Assembly: GCA_011800805.1 (NCBI GenBank)
Contig: MPNW01000658.1
Span: 1-31,564, forward strand
Reading direction: 5' to 3'
From: Hirudo medicinalis
Taxonomy: Eukaryota > Annelida > Clitellata > Hirudinida > Hirudinidae
DNA: 31,564 nt
Part shown: positions 11,363 to 22,200 of the stretch, in pieces
How the letters are laid out: every line of letters starts with the position of its first letter
How positions within the stretch are numbered: the stretch's first letter is position 1
Made by a program: the position numbers and the translations under genes
The notes under the pieces: model-generated
Database searches by the model: none
What the model was told of the DNA's origin: nothing
What the model saw: the letters and a program-made list of their open reading frames with translations, nothing else

Positions 11363-11364
<2 letters not shown>
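10936..11364. other. Septin 5' region, no secure exon
   Basis: Low-repeat segment upstream of the septin P-loop exon that should contain its promoter or N-terminal exon(s). The only candidate start exon is listed separately. No septin polybasic/TLMVVG-like stretch was found. Confidence 0.4.
11185..11229 (-). CDS. Candidate small start exon (possibly septin or an unrelated gene)
   Basis: On the minus strand ATGGCGGACC follows CTCAAG, a good start context, and encodes MADPKRKDRKCLCRQ. It ends exactly at a GTGCAT donor in phase 0. It lies upstream of the septin P-loop exon, and a basic N-terminus would suit a septin. However, that exon needs a phase-1 partner, so at least one more exon would have to lie between them. 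Treat it as a hypothesis. Confidence 0.22.
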
Positions 11365-11396
<32 letters not shown>

Positions 11397-11500
11397 ACGA
11401 CTACGTCGATGATGAAGATGATGATAGTAATGGTGGAGGTGATGATAATGATCGTGATGATGATAGATGCGATGACGATGCTGATGTTGGTACTGATTCA
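11364..11500. repeat. (GAT)n triplet repeat
   Basis: Interrupted GAT/GAC array giving a poly-Asp frame on the plus strand and a His-rich frame on the minus strand. Not considered coding. Confidence 0.85.
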
Positions 11501-11759
11501 ATGATTTTGGATGGCTGCATTATAAGTTCTAAGAGGTGAACTTCATTTTCCGGAGACTTGAATAAAATAAAATCATTTTTTAAAGGTAAAATGAACAAAA
11601 TAATTATATTTTTTTTTATAATTAAAATATGTACAAGATTAATACCCTATTTTATTCGGCTTAAAGTGATTTAACATTGAAAACGTATTTTTATATATTA
11701 ATGAAAATAACAACGAGCCATCATAATAATCAGCTTATAACTAAGGTCAAATGAGAACA

Positions 11760-12090
11760 TTGCCTTGCCGAAGCAGACTTCAGCAACTCGGACTCAAGAC
11801 TCTTGAACATCGACGCCTCATCCATCACCAAGATTCATGCCTCTGTCATAAAACAGTTCACAGTTTCGCTCACTGCACCACTACAGACTGTTCTAACTTC
11901 ATATCGTCTTAGAACCCGCGTTCGTCCCTCCGCTTACGCCAAGGAAAATGCTCCACCAGTCTTGGGCTACCTTTCTCCAGTAACCGTGTCATAAGACCCT
12001 GGAGTTCTCTGCCCCCGCAATCATCAGCCCTTTACACACAAACAACCGTGCAGCATGTCTTAACCTGTCCGTATCTCTACAATGGACCTC
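11760..12090 (+). mobile_element. Decayed non-LTR retrotransposon 3' coding remnant
   Basis: Three short frames in series resemble the C-terminal tail of CR1/L2/Jockey-type reverse transcriptases. They are RLQQLGLKTLEHRRL near 11780, then FSSNRVIRPWSSLPPQSSAL near 11970–12030 (the usual FSxRVxxxWNxLP block), then QHVLTCPYLYNG near 12050. At least two frameshifts separate them, so the copy is dead. The assignment rests on motif recognition only. Confidence 0.45.
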
Positions 12091-12588
12091 AACTTAACTC
12101 AACCGTTGATTGAATGATTGATTCTATTCCTCGATGTTGTTTCTACAGCTGCATTAATTCTTCATTTACTCTGGCAGATGCAAATTAAAGCCATGTCAAT
12201 AGTGTTATGTCAATTACCCTTAAATCTGTTGAAACATGGAATAAACAAAGTTCTCGAATGATGAATATTTTTTGTATTACTATCAACTTTTGTTTTTTTC
12301 TTTCGGACTTTTCTGTCCACATTCCGGCGTAACTCCAGTCCACCGGCAGCACCGAATGTACTCGGAAGTTGCCCCCGGTGAGTTATGGGTGGTCGGTTCT
12401 TACTTTCAGATTGCTTCGCTTTTAAAGTTTTAGATTTGAACCACTTGAAGGTCGTAAGCTCGGAATGAAATGAAACGATAAACTTGGTTGTTTTTATTCC
12501 AAAATAAATGTAAACAAATATTGTTCCTTTATTGAAGATAATTTAAAGAGAAATGTACAAATAGGCGTGCAGGTTGACCGAATGGGTT
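12091..12588. other. Intergenic, no gene seen
   Basis: Moderately complex sequence between the decayed retrotransposon and the SINE-like repeat. I see no exon or domain. Confidence 0.5.
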
Positions 12589-12728
12589 GAGTTCCTGCAT
12601 ACGACGGTAATGGTAACAGTCGTAATGTGTCGTTTTCGAAACCCAGCCTGCACCGCCACAAGCGCCCTTGGGAAGGAGCGCTAAATAAATGGTTAACAAA
12701 AAGCGCCTCCGACGCATATGCATATGGC
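12589..12728 (-). repeat. SINE-like interspersed repeat, copy 1 (minus)
   Basis: Read on the minus strand, it has a head with GCGCC…TGCATATGCGTCGGAGGCGC, then TTGTTAACCATTTA, GCGCTCCTTCCC, GGCTGGGTTTCGAA, and a diverged tail containing CGACAC and an ACGACTG-like word. The same order of words occurs in copy 2 at 14465–14597. The head resembles a tRNA A-box (TAGCGTCAGAGG in the other copies) and GGGTTTCGAAC resembles a B-box, which suggests a tRNA-derived SINE. The polymerase III assignment is inference. Confidence 0.6.
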
Positions 12729-13999
12729 GCTATGTAAATGGACTACATTTACATTTTTTTTACAAATATCTGATCGTTCGGAGATGTTGATGTCTTAAGA
12801 GAAGGAATTCTTCTCGTTCGAACACTACTGTAGTGGGTAAGAAGTAGTGGGTCCACGGAAAAATTCAAAATTTAATTTTTTAATTACAACAAAAATTTAA
12901 TTATTTTAAACTAAATAAGTAATCAATGAATTACCTGACTACACATGTAAACCAAGTAAAAAAAACAACAACAAAAAAACAAAATAAAAACAATACAATA
13001 TTCCATTAGATATTTCACTTCGTGTGACCCGGTAAGACTTTCGCACGTAAAAGCAACATTTCCGATCCCCTCCCGCTCCAAGCCATGGAATGAACATGCC
13101 AGAACATGCACCAATGCTTTTGACACGGCCGACTTAAAAAGTGTCATCCTTCTAATGCGGGTCTCATTGTCCAAGTCACGCAAGGATGCTTCTAAAGTCG
13201 ACCTGATTTCCTACTTAGTGGGTCGAGTGGCCGGACATGTCGCCCGGACACATGATAGATCGACCTGAGCCAATTATTATGATTGATTAACCAATTAGCC
13301 GAGGTCAAATCAACCGTGGTTTCTGTTTTTAAATATTGTAATGAACGACGAGGCTTAATTTATGCCGAGCTTATTGATGGATTTACTCAGTAAATGTTCA
13401 GCTAACTATGTGGGTGGTATTATCTGCAAATACCACACTTACGCATCCCCTGTTGCCAGCTTTTGCGTAACGACTACCTGCGTGGTTATTTGCTGAATAG
13501 AAATATTGGATATCGAGTCAAATCTTCTGGACATTGGAGATCTTGCGAGACTTTCCAAGATGCTATAAACTTAATTACTAATCAAAAGAGCTGCATTTGA
13601 AAGGTTATAAATATCACAATAACAAACTTAATCGCAAAAATTAACTAATGACTCGCCAACCAGGGTTACAACAATATTTCAGCTCGAGCTAATGTATCCT
13701 TTTGATCAGGCCAAGGTTGTAAGCAGCCATCATCAGAGCAATACTAACTAATTTATGAAACTTAATTTTATAGTTGTTGTCAATTAGTCCCAGTTGTAAC
13801 TTTTACCAATTGAATGAGTCATCACAATAGATGCTGGTAGTGATCTTTATCGACAACTCCTATAGAATGAGATACAATGTATCTGATACATGATTGGAGC
13901 ACATCAACTTAATAATAATAATAATAATAATAAACTTAACAATAAAAACATCAACAACCGTCAGTGATCACTTTTACTCAAATGTGGAACAGTCAATAT
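12729..13999. other. NOL8 3' flank, no gene seen
   Basis: Intergenic DNA. A minus-strand ORF at 12923–13183 has no recognisable domain. An inverted-repeat cluster lies at 13414–13493 and an AAT array at about 13912–13933. Confidence 0.5.
13414..13493. repeat. Nested inverted repeats
   Basis: GTGGTATT (13414–13421) pairs with AATACCAC (13429–13436). In addition GCAAATACCAC and TACGCA on the left pair imperfectly with GTGGTTATTTGC and TGCGTA on the right, so two alternative hairpins share the middle arm. No coding or transposon context was seen. Confidence 0.5.
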
Positions 14000-14024
14000 T
14001 ATTTTTTTATTATTATTATTATTA

Positions 14025-14108
14025 TTACATCCTGGATTTTCCCATCCTGTATCTTCGCTTCCGAAGTCTGTAAGACTGTAGACAGAAGAATGATTAGTGC
14101 CATACTTA

Positions 14109-14142
<34 letters not shown>

Positions 14143-17100
14143 CAGCAATAACAACATCAATAACATTAACAACAATAATAACAACAGCAACAACAACAAT
14201 AATAACAACAAAGAATTTTAACTTCTTAGTAATTACAGATTTAATTTATAATCAAATTGGTTCGGTTTATTCAAACCACTCACGTCGACTTGTTGAGGTC
14301 TTAGCTCCTCCCACTTCTTTCTTAACTCCCCGATGTCGTCCGTCCTGTAGAACTTGTTGCCTGTCCAAGAAATCATTGTATCACTGATTATGAATATGTA
14401 ATTAGGTATTATATCTTTAATTATAAATAATCAGAAATTATGTAAATGTACTTCATTTAAAAAGCGATACATGCATAGCGTCAGAGGCGCTTCTTGTTAG
14501 CCATTTACATGGCGCTCCTTCCCGACAGTTCGGGCTGGGTTTCGAACGCGACACGTCACGACCGTTGTCGTTACCGCCGAACGCAGCCCATTATAACATT
14601 AATGCGAATAAATAATTAGTCACAAAACAGACCTTCGCTCAATCTCGGATCGTCTGCCTCGAAGAAAAACTTGCTCGACTTTCCGGCGACGGTCCTAAAT
14701 TGAAATGTTGCGTTTAATGTTTCATTCTGAGTTTTTTTTTTAGCAGTTTAGAGCTTCGCAAGCTTTGTAGGAACTCGGGCATAAAAAAATGGCAAGAAAT
14801 GTCTTAAAATAATTTCTAATGAATGCAAATCAGCAGCCAATCTCTGAATGATAATGTTCTAAAATCATTTTTTAGTTCATAAAATCCATTTTCCAATAAA
14901 TGATCCTCAACTGATGTCGAGCGAACCGAACGCATCAACATTCCATGCACCCACAACAATGACAATGTATGCATCAACAACAACAATCCATGAACCAACA
15001 ACATCAATCCATGCATCAACAACAATTCATGCGCAGACTGTGTTTCAGCACATCAAATGTCATCCAACACAAACTTTTTGTTTTTGCCTCCTCCCTTCTT
15101 TGCTGCATCTTCAACCTTCTTCTTCTTCTTCTTCTGCACCATCTTTCCTTCGTCATCACTGCGATCATTATCATCACTCTCTTCTTCCTCTACATCTTCT
15201 TTATCCCAGCCGAACATATCCGTCATTAATTTCGGCCTCTTGGCTGCAATTATTGATCAAATTATTATTAGTGGATTTCTATTTGATGAATGTTGTTTAA
15301 ATATTAATATTTATGAATATATATGCAGTCTAATTAGCATATCTCATTAACATGAGTGGAGAAGCACCACACAAGCAATGTCAAAATCGTTGGCTTCTTT
15401 AACGTAGCAACTCGGAACAGATTGTCATCATATTCAAATCAATCTTACCAGGTGGCTGAGTGACGGTGTAGTCATCCTCCTCGTCCTCTTCGTCCTCCTC
15501 ATCGTTTCCAAAGAGAGACGAGAGCTTGAACCCCTCGCTCTTCTTGAAAGCATCTACGACCGTCGACGAAACCTCGGCAAATTGTTTCAAATCCGACGTC
15601 TTCAATGTCGCAGTCGATTGCTTGTTGCCCGATGTTTTTGTCTTATCATCATCTTCCTCCGCTTCTTCATCGCTGCTCGAGTCATCGTCGTCGTCATCTT
15701 CGTCGGCCTCCATCTTGGCTTTCTTTGCAATCGGCTGACTGGAAATTTTATGGACAAACAGTTTGACAGGTGATCAAAATTACAAACATTTCTCACAAAA
15801 TTTGATTCCAAACATTCAAAAGCAACTCTTTAACTAACCTCTGCATGTCGTCGTCGTCATCTTCTTGAACCTCAAATTCCTCGTGTCCAGGCTTGCTTGG
15901 GTCGTATCTCTGCATTGCACTGTTCCGTGAACTTTTGGTGGAAACACATGCAAATAACATTTTCACATAGCGTAAACAATTGTTGTTCTATATCATCATG
16001 TTGAGCAACAAACACTCTCAACATCATCATGCTGAGCAACAAACACTCTCAACATCAAAATGCTGAGCAACAAACACTCTCAACATCAAAATGCTGAGCA
16101 ACGAACATTCTACATCATCATGTTGAGCAACAAACATTCTACATCATCATGTTGAGCAACAAACATTCTACATCCACCGATCGACCGCCTGGAAAATAAA
16201 GAATTTCCACCTGAAACTCGATGGAAGTTTCCTCTTTTCCGACTTCTTTCCAACGACGGAAGTCAAAATCTCAAGGTTCTTCTTCTTCTCGGCCAACATG
16301 TCCTCTGTCGTCATGGAAATTGTATTTCAATTTTATGTCGTAACAATGCAAATAAACAAATGTATGAACGATGTCGATGTTAGAGTCAACTTAGGAGTAA
16401 AAATTTGGTGAAATATTTCAAGCAAATCACCTTGACTTTCAAGTTTTATTTTTTTGTTGCTCATTTCTTCATCACTGTCGTCGTCGACATCGTCGCTGTC
16501 GTCGTCGTCTGCTTTTCTCTTTTTCGAAGATTTGTCTGCCTTTGACTGAGAGATAAATTTGCTTCATGATTCAATTTCATATTCAGATCAAAAGAGCATA
16601 TTAACAGTCATATCAATTAATGTTCGATTAATGAACAGTCAAATCGATTAATGTTCGATTAATAAACAGTCATTCCAATTGACCATCATTTAAAACATTA
16701 AGATATTCCAACAATGTTTAGTGGTTCAAAAGTGCATGATTCAATTCTCACCTCAACTCTGGATGTTCCCGATCCATGATTGGTCTCCTTCATTCTCGCT
16801 CCACCCTTCTCTTCGTCGTTGGAATCGTCGTCGTCGCTGCTCGAGGAGTCATTTTTCCCTGCCTATGGTGGAGGAATATAGAATTTCTTACTGGAATTTG
16901 GGTTTTGAATCGACAAAGTTAGTGAAATGATGTCGTGTCGATCTTAATTTGCAGTCGTGTGAATCGTAGGTTTGTATTTGCATGATCATCATGCACAGTC
17001 TTGCATTCACATTATTCACATATTCGCTGGATTGTAGCATTTCACGTTTTAAGTGAATGACAATTATCAATTTTAAGTAATAACATTATAAGTAATAATA

Positions 17101-18254
17101 ATATTATTAATAATAATAATAGTAATATTAGTAATAATAACTACAAATAAACATAACCACGAGTTTACCTCACTTTCGTCATCGCTATCAGATGCCTGAT
17201 CATCGGAGCTGACGTACTTGAACACTTGGTTGCTCGTCTTATCATTAATGGTGACTGATGTCTTTTTGTTGTTGCTGCTGTTGTTGTTGTTGTTGTTGTT
17301 GTTCAGCGACCACTCCTTGACGATGGAATTATCTTTTCTCTCTGCAGCCAGCCTAAAACAGATGCAGGTTGTTGGTGTTATTTACAAGGACAGTCAGACA
17401 AACCATGTTGTTTTAAATTGGAAACAATCGCAGTTGCTCTCGATTAATTAGTCGAGTTGTGGGTAACGAATATAAATAAAGGTGAACATTATATTTCTAA
17501 ATAATAAATATAAATATCCTTAAATATTTCTAAATAATAAATACAAATATCCTTAAATATTTCTAAATAATAAATGTAAATATCCTTAAATATTTCTAAA
17601 TAATAAACACCCATCACAACCTGTCCAGAAAATTTTCCCTAGCAATCTGAAGCCTCAGCGTTTTGCCATTCCAGACGGAATCGTTGTACGTTCGGATGCC
17701 TGAGCGAATCACGACAATCAAATTGTTTACGTTATTTCATGAATTTGTAAAATTCATTCTAAATAAATGCCATGGCTATTGTAACTGACGTTTTCTTTTT
17801 GGAAAAATTAAATGTTTAAAACACATTTCCACATTAACTTACATTTGTTGATGTTTTGCAGGGTGGCACTCAAGTTAACAAAAGCAAAGACATTTGTCGT
17901 GTCATCTGCGAAGAAAACCAATTTAAGGGGTCTTGTTATTCAATATCACATTAACAGTGCTTATGGCAATAATTTAATTTTTAAAAAATAACAAAGTTGT
18001 CAAAGCAAGCTTTTTCACAACATTTACTGCAAAAATAATGTGTCTTATATTATGCACAGCCATGGTTAAGCAATGACTATTGATCAAATAAATTATTGAA
18101 TGTGAACAAAACCTGTCAAGCTCTTTTTTTTGTGAATGTCAACTGAGGCTACCTTCCCAAAAGTTTTGAACTTCTTCATCAGCATTTCCTGAGTGACATC
18201 ATTCGAGAGTCCTCCCACAAACAACTTTTTGCTGGTGAGTTGGTCACCACTCAT
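14025..18254 (-). CDS. NOL8: NOL8 homologue, nucleolar RRM protein (complete, 13 exons)
   Basis: Nucleolar protein needed for ribosome biogenesis in vertebrates. Exons on the complement: 18254–18113, 17905–17843, 17699–17621, 17352–17169, 16862–16752, 16545–16431, 16304–16211, 15919–15839, 15738–15449, 15243–15075, 14694–14633, 14360–14284, 14075–14025. All are GT–AG, phases close, total 1518 nt (505 residues). Residues about 10–93 form an RRM: RNP2 KLFVGGL, RNP1 NVFAFVNL, then NGKTLRLQIARENFLDRLAAE, matching the NOL8 WKGGTLQIQLAKESFLHRLA block. The middle is acidic/Ser-rich, with an eight-Asn run near residue 112. The C-terminal NOL8 signature follows: MLAEKKKNLEIL, RYDPSKPGHEEFE, KFFFEADDPRL (vertebrate FFFFSKNDERL), FYRTDDIGELRKKWEELR, and a basic end. 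It is under half the human length because the central region is short. AATAAA lies 14 bases past the stop. A 5'-UTR intron (18260–18376) is likely. Confidence 0.92.
14108..14213. repeat. AAT/AAC triplet repeat in last NOL8 intron
   Basis: AAT array grading into AAC/AGC triplets, within the intron between the last two NOL8 exons. Open Asn, Ile and Leu frames here are repeat artefacts. Confidence 0.9.
14465..14597 (+). repeat. SINE-like interspersed repeat, copy 2 (plus)
   Basis: Contains GCATAGCGTCAGAGGCGC, TTGTTAGCCATTTACATGGC, GCGCTCCTTCCC, GGGCTGGGTTTCGAACGCGA and CGACACGTCACGACCGTTG, in the same order as copy 1 but on the opposite strand. It lies in the NOL8 intron between exons 14694–14633 and 14360–14284. 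Orientation is antisense to NOL8. Confidence 0.65.
15990..16172. repeat. Minisatellite, about 28–31-bp unit, in NOL8 intron
   Basis: Six imperfect copies built on TGTTGAGCAACAAACA(C/T)TCT followed by CAACATCATCA or ACATCATCA. Variants have GCTGAGCAAC or CATCAAAATG. It lies in the 291-base intron between exons 16304–16211 and 15919–15839. Confidence 0.85.
17488..17610. repeat. Minisatellite, about 36-bp unit, in NOL8 intron
   Basis: Three to four tandem copies with ATTTCTAAATAATAAATA and AATATCCTTAAAT, ending a few bases before the donor of NOL8 exon 17699–17621. Confidence 0.85.
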
Positions 18255-18420
18255 GTCTTCTATACAGTAAATTTTGAATGTTTTTCTTAATCTATTGCGA
18301 ATCTCATGCTAGTTGCTATTGAAAATTAGTATTCATTAAAAGAGAGTAATAATCCTTATAAGATTGAGAATCTTACCTGTATTTCTATTTTATAAATTAA
18401 ACGCTTTATCAATTAATTAA
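18255..18420. promoter_or_regulatory. Short divergent promoter region, NOL8 / small ORF
   Basis: Only 166 bases separate the NOL8 start (minus) and the start of the plus-strand ORF at 18421. A strong donor (CAG then GTAAGA on the minus strand, 18376–18371) pairs with the acceptor at 18261–18260. This implies a NOL8 5'-UTR intron, with transcription starting near or inside the opposite ORF. Promoter function is inferred from layout; no TATA box was assigned. Confidence 0.4.
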
Positions 18421-18708
18421 ATGGCGTCAGTCCGTGTGCACTACCAGCCAGGAAGACACATCGAGCGATATTTTAAAATATTTACCAAAACACTAAAATC
18501 CACAAATTTACAGAAATATAGAAATGTAGGTGATAATTCTTTTAAAACTTGGTCATACACATGTCTCAAAAAAGGAAATAGCTTATATTATTGGCGCGAG
18601 TTCGTATCAGTTTTTAAAAGAAACAACAGTGAAATTATATCTCCCGCACCTATGAACAGAAATTCTAGTTCATGTGTTCGATGGACAGAGACTATTCCAA
18701 AGCAATAA
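18421..18708 (+). CDS. Unidentified small basic protein, 95 residues
   Basis: Single-exon ORF starting ATGGCG and ending TAA, with an AATAAA overlapping the stop (about 18705–18711). The protein begins MASVRVHYQPGRHIERYFKI, is rich in Lys/Arg and aromatic residues and has few acidic residues, which is the composition of many small mitochondrial proteins. I do not recognise it. In its favour are non-repeat sequence, a start within 170 bases of NOL8 in head-to-head layout, and the poly(A) signal. Against it are the lack of a known domain and probable overlap with the NOL8 5' UTR. Confidence 0.42.
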   Translation: MASVRVHYQPGRHIERYFKIFTKTLKSTNLQKYRNVGDNSFKTWSYTCLKKGNSLYYWREFVSVFKRNNSEIISPAPMNRNSSSCVRWTETIPKQ

Positions 18709-19217
18709 ATTCTATTAAAGGGGATTACTAATGATTCTTAATGAGGAACCTATTTGCCACTTATGCCAATCATTTGCTTTTCAACTCGCACACTTTGGCC
18801 GATCAACATGCGGGCATGTATCAACATGTAACGTGACCTCGTTAACGATTTAGGACTTTTTTACATACTCCAATCGGTTTCAAATTTTGGATATAAATAT
18901 AAGTATTTAAAAAAAACTTTTTCTTCCACAATGAAGCTGTTTAAACCAAAGCTTGTGCATCTTAGGCAAATTCAACATCAAATTACTTTCTGCAGAAATG
19001 TTTTATAGTTTGTCTGCTTGGCTTGAAAGAAGCGAGTAGCCTGATTCAATCAGAAGCACTTCCAAAACTTTCAAACTTCGAGTAGTCATCCACTAGAGAA
19101 TGGTTTATATTACTCACCACTCATGTCAAAGCAACTAACATCTCCCAAACGTTGAAAAATGTTCACTTTTTAAAACTCTTTAATTTATTTAAAGGTAAAA
19201 TTAATTTAAAAAACATG
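18709..19217. other. Intergenic between small ORF and M3 gene
   Basis: No gene seen. The M3 gene's likely poly(A) signal is AATAAA on the minus strand at 19189–19184, about 30 bases past its stop. Confidence 0.55.
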
Positions 19218-22200
19218 TCAATGTAGATGATAAGAAACAATGGCGTCAAAATTTGGGTCTCTGCCTTGGAATCTTCGGAAGACTTCTGAGGCCGAAGCAG
19301 AACCACCCAAAGCCAGGTAAGTGTCGCGGAACCTGGAGCAAAAAAATTAAATATAAGACCGACTAACTATCATTATCGTTAGCAAGGTCGCACAATCACA
19401 ATTTAATTAACGGGTTCAATTAATCTGAGTTACTACAATAAATTATTAATGGTCGTACAATGACGAACAGTTATAGGTCAATTAATATCAAACGTTAAAG
19501 GCCATAGCTTTGCACTTAAGGCTTTCGCTTTGGTGCGGTCCCATTACTAGTTCAAAGCCTAGCCTCTCGCAAGAGTTTCTGAGTTTCCCTCAAATACTAA
19601 AGGGAGTTTTTATAAGTTACATTCAGCCAAAATTGATATACCATTTAATTATCAGAGGTAATACAAAATACCAAGAGTTAAAATAAAAGTCGACTTGACA
19701 GACCTCTTTCCGACAACTTTGACACTCTCGGGACCCTCCTTGCTGGCGAGTCTGAATGTCTCGAAAATATCGCAGGCCAACATCTGTCGAGGTTTTTTGA
19801 GCATTTGTAATTAATTAAATGAATAACAAGTTAAACTCCCCAATAATAGTTTCAATAAATGTCATGACACTCTCAAAAACTCGACATGTACGTAAATATT
19901 CCCTTTAGAAGTTCATGCCAAACAAATGGAACATCATTACTGATAACCCCACCATGACCATCCCCCGGATAATTCCCCCCCAACCGACCGTCCACACCGT
20001 GGCAACTCACCTCGGCCCACTTCTTCGAGTAGAAGGCGGCATGCGACCCTCGGAGATGATGGGAGAGGAGCAGAGGTGGCTGTCGTCCTCGTCCAAAGCG
20101 TAGGGCATGAACTCTTTCCACGTTTCTTCCATCAACGTGTACCAGCTCTTGTTTATGCTAAAACAAGATTCAAAGTATTGATATTAACATTGCGAATCAA
20201 TAATTCAAACAGCATTTCAAAATACAATCAGTTGACATTTGCAAATGTAATAATAATAATAATAATAATAAAACTTCAATCACTCAATTGACAAATATTT
20301 ATCAGAAGAGTACAATTCACAAAAGATCAAATGAAAGTAATGGCTGCATTACTTCAAATGGAGTTTGAGATCAAGGGTACTGAGGTACAAGCTTGTCATG
20401 TTGTCAAGCGAGGCCATGTGATGTCTTCCTGGCAAATCAATGACATGATCGTAAAATATATATGTTATTTTTTATAACTTTAATTTCTAATCACATCAAC
20501 TCTGTTTTAAAAATTATAATTTATCGGTTATTATCATTAATACTATTACTAATTTTAATTTATACTTTTATAATTTATAATATTACACGATCGTATAGAT
20601 TATTATCGTTATCGAAACTATTCCCCAGTTGGAATTCCCGACAATACCGACTCTTCAGGATGGTGTTGATGACGTCTTCGTTGAGAGTCTCCCCAGTGAC
20701 ATAGTGCCTGCTCATGGTTCTCAGGGTCTCCCTGGTATTGCAGATCATTCTGAAGAGGTAAGCACAGGTATGCAGAGCGTCGCACTCGATGTTCTTTTGC
20801 CCGGCCAGCTCGCTGTACGGCGACGTGGTGGCCAGTTGCTGGAGGCCGTTGCCAAACTGCAAGGAACGAGGAGGAACGTTGAGCCGAGCGAAAGTTTAAT
20901 ACGTTTGCGATTGTTTTTGCACGTCATGATGTCGAGGGACGTCATAGAGCTATGACGTGCAATTTTTAAAATAATAATTATTATAAAAATTAATCCTGAA
21001 ATTCGAAATTCAGACCTGATAAAATAACAGCTGAAGTTGAGGGATGGTGACAAGGCAAGGTTCGCCGGGGACCGGTTTGTCGAGGTTGAGACACATGTAA
21101 GAGAATGCCGTCGTCCCGACTATGTCGCTACGTTCTGCAAAAATAATAACGATTGTTAATTAATCTTATTACATAACATTACCGTGTGTAAAGAATAATT
21201 GTAAAAATTGCATTAAATATCACATTTTTTTAGCTTTTTTTAAAAGAAATTTTGACAAACAATTCAATAAAGTACCTTAAAATGCAAACATATAAAGCCA
21301 CAAAAAAAGCTGAAAAAAGAATTAGTGACAGGCACCATCAAATGTAAGAAAACAAAAACAAAATGAACACATTAAAGGATGCCTTGCAATGCAATTTATA
21401 AGATTTTTAATTAATAGGTGGTGAATATTGAAGGTGCAGGATTGGTGCAGGATTGCAATTGATTTTCCATTTGTGAGGAAATCGACGAATGTAGTCTTGG
21501 GTCATAACATGAAATGGAGAAGAGCTTGAAAGCAGATTCAGAAAATGAAGGACTACATTTGTGGGCACCACATAGAAAGTGAAAAGGGTTATCGTAATTA
21601 TCACAGAGTGTGAAAAAATCGGAAAACACCTTGGGGGGGCATTAGGATCACAAGAGAACATAAAAAGAGCAACTTGTAAACCACAAATTGATATATATTT
21701 AGTAGGTTAATGTTTACAAAAGTTAAATTAGTTGAGGAAATAATAATAGTAGTAGTTAATTTATAATGCGCCACTTGCATAGCATCAGAGGCGCCAATGG
21801 TAAAAAATGGTAGCAAGAAAACAATATGAACGATATGTTTCATAAAATGTTTGACCTGCCTGAATGAGTATGACAAGCAATGTCTTGCAGTGTGTTAGAT
21901 AGAGACAAATAAGAGAAAAATGTAACATTAATATAATTGATATTTTTACAATATTTTATCAATTTAGTCAATCATATTACTAGTTCACATAAAAATAAGG
22001 CAAAGACACAAAGTTTTAAACCAGCAGCATTGCATTTTTACAATCACGTTCCAATTACACATTACATTAGGACGGCATTACGACAGAAAACAAACGACCT
22101 CTTCCGACATCTGTCCAGGTTCCGCAGTGCTTGATTCCGTACCGAGCGTACGGATCGAGGTATAAGGCAGACAGAAAGGTGTTCGCTGGAAAAGCATTCA

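Noticed and set aside
12923..13183. 86-residue minus ORF downstream of NOL8
   Set aside because: Its C-terminal part is an A/T-rich low-complexity tract, and no homology or splice support was visible.
14914..15350. Several plus-strand Ser/Leu/His-rich ORFs
   Set aside because: They are antisense to the acidic/lysine-rich NOL8 exon 15243–15075 and flanking repeats.
19500..19600. B-box-like TAGTTCAAAGCC considered as a tRNA or SINE
   Set aside because: No A-box at a proper distance, no cloverleaf and no second copy seen in the window.
20629..20955. Plus-strand 108-residue ORF
   Set aside because: It is antisense to the M3 exon 20856–20648, whose minus-strand translation has clear family similarity.
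21407..21876. Minus-strand ORFs of 72–91 residues
   Set aside because: They lie in an M3 intron, have no domain, and one of them contains the SINE-like copy 3.
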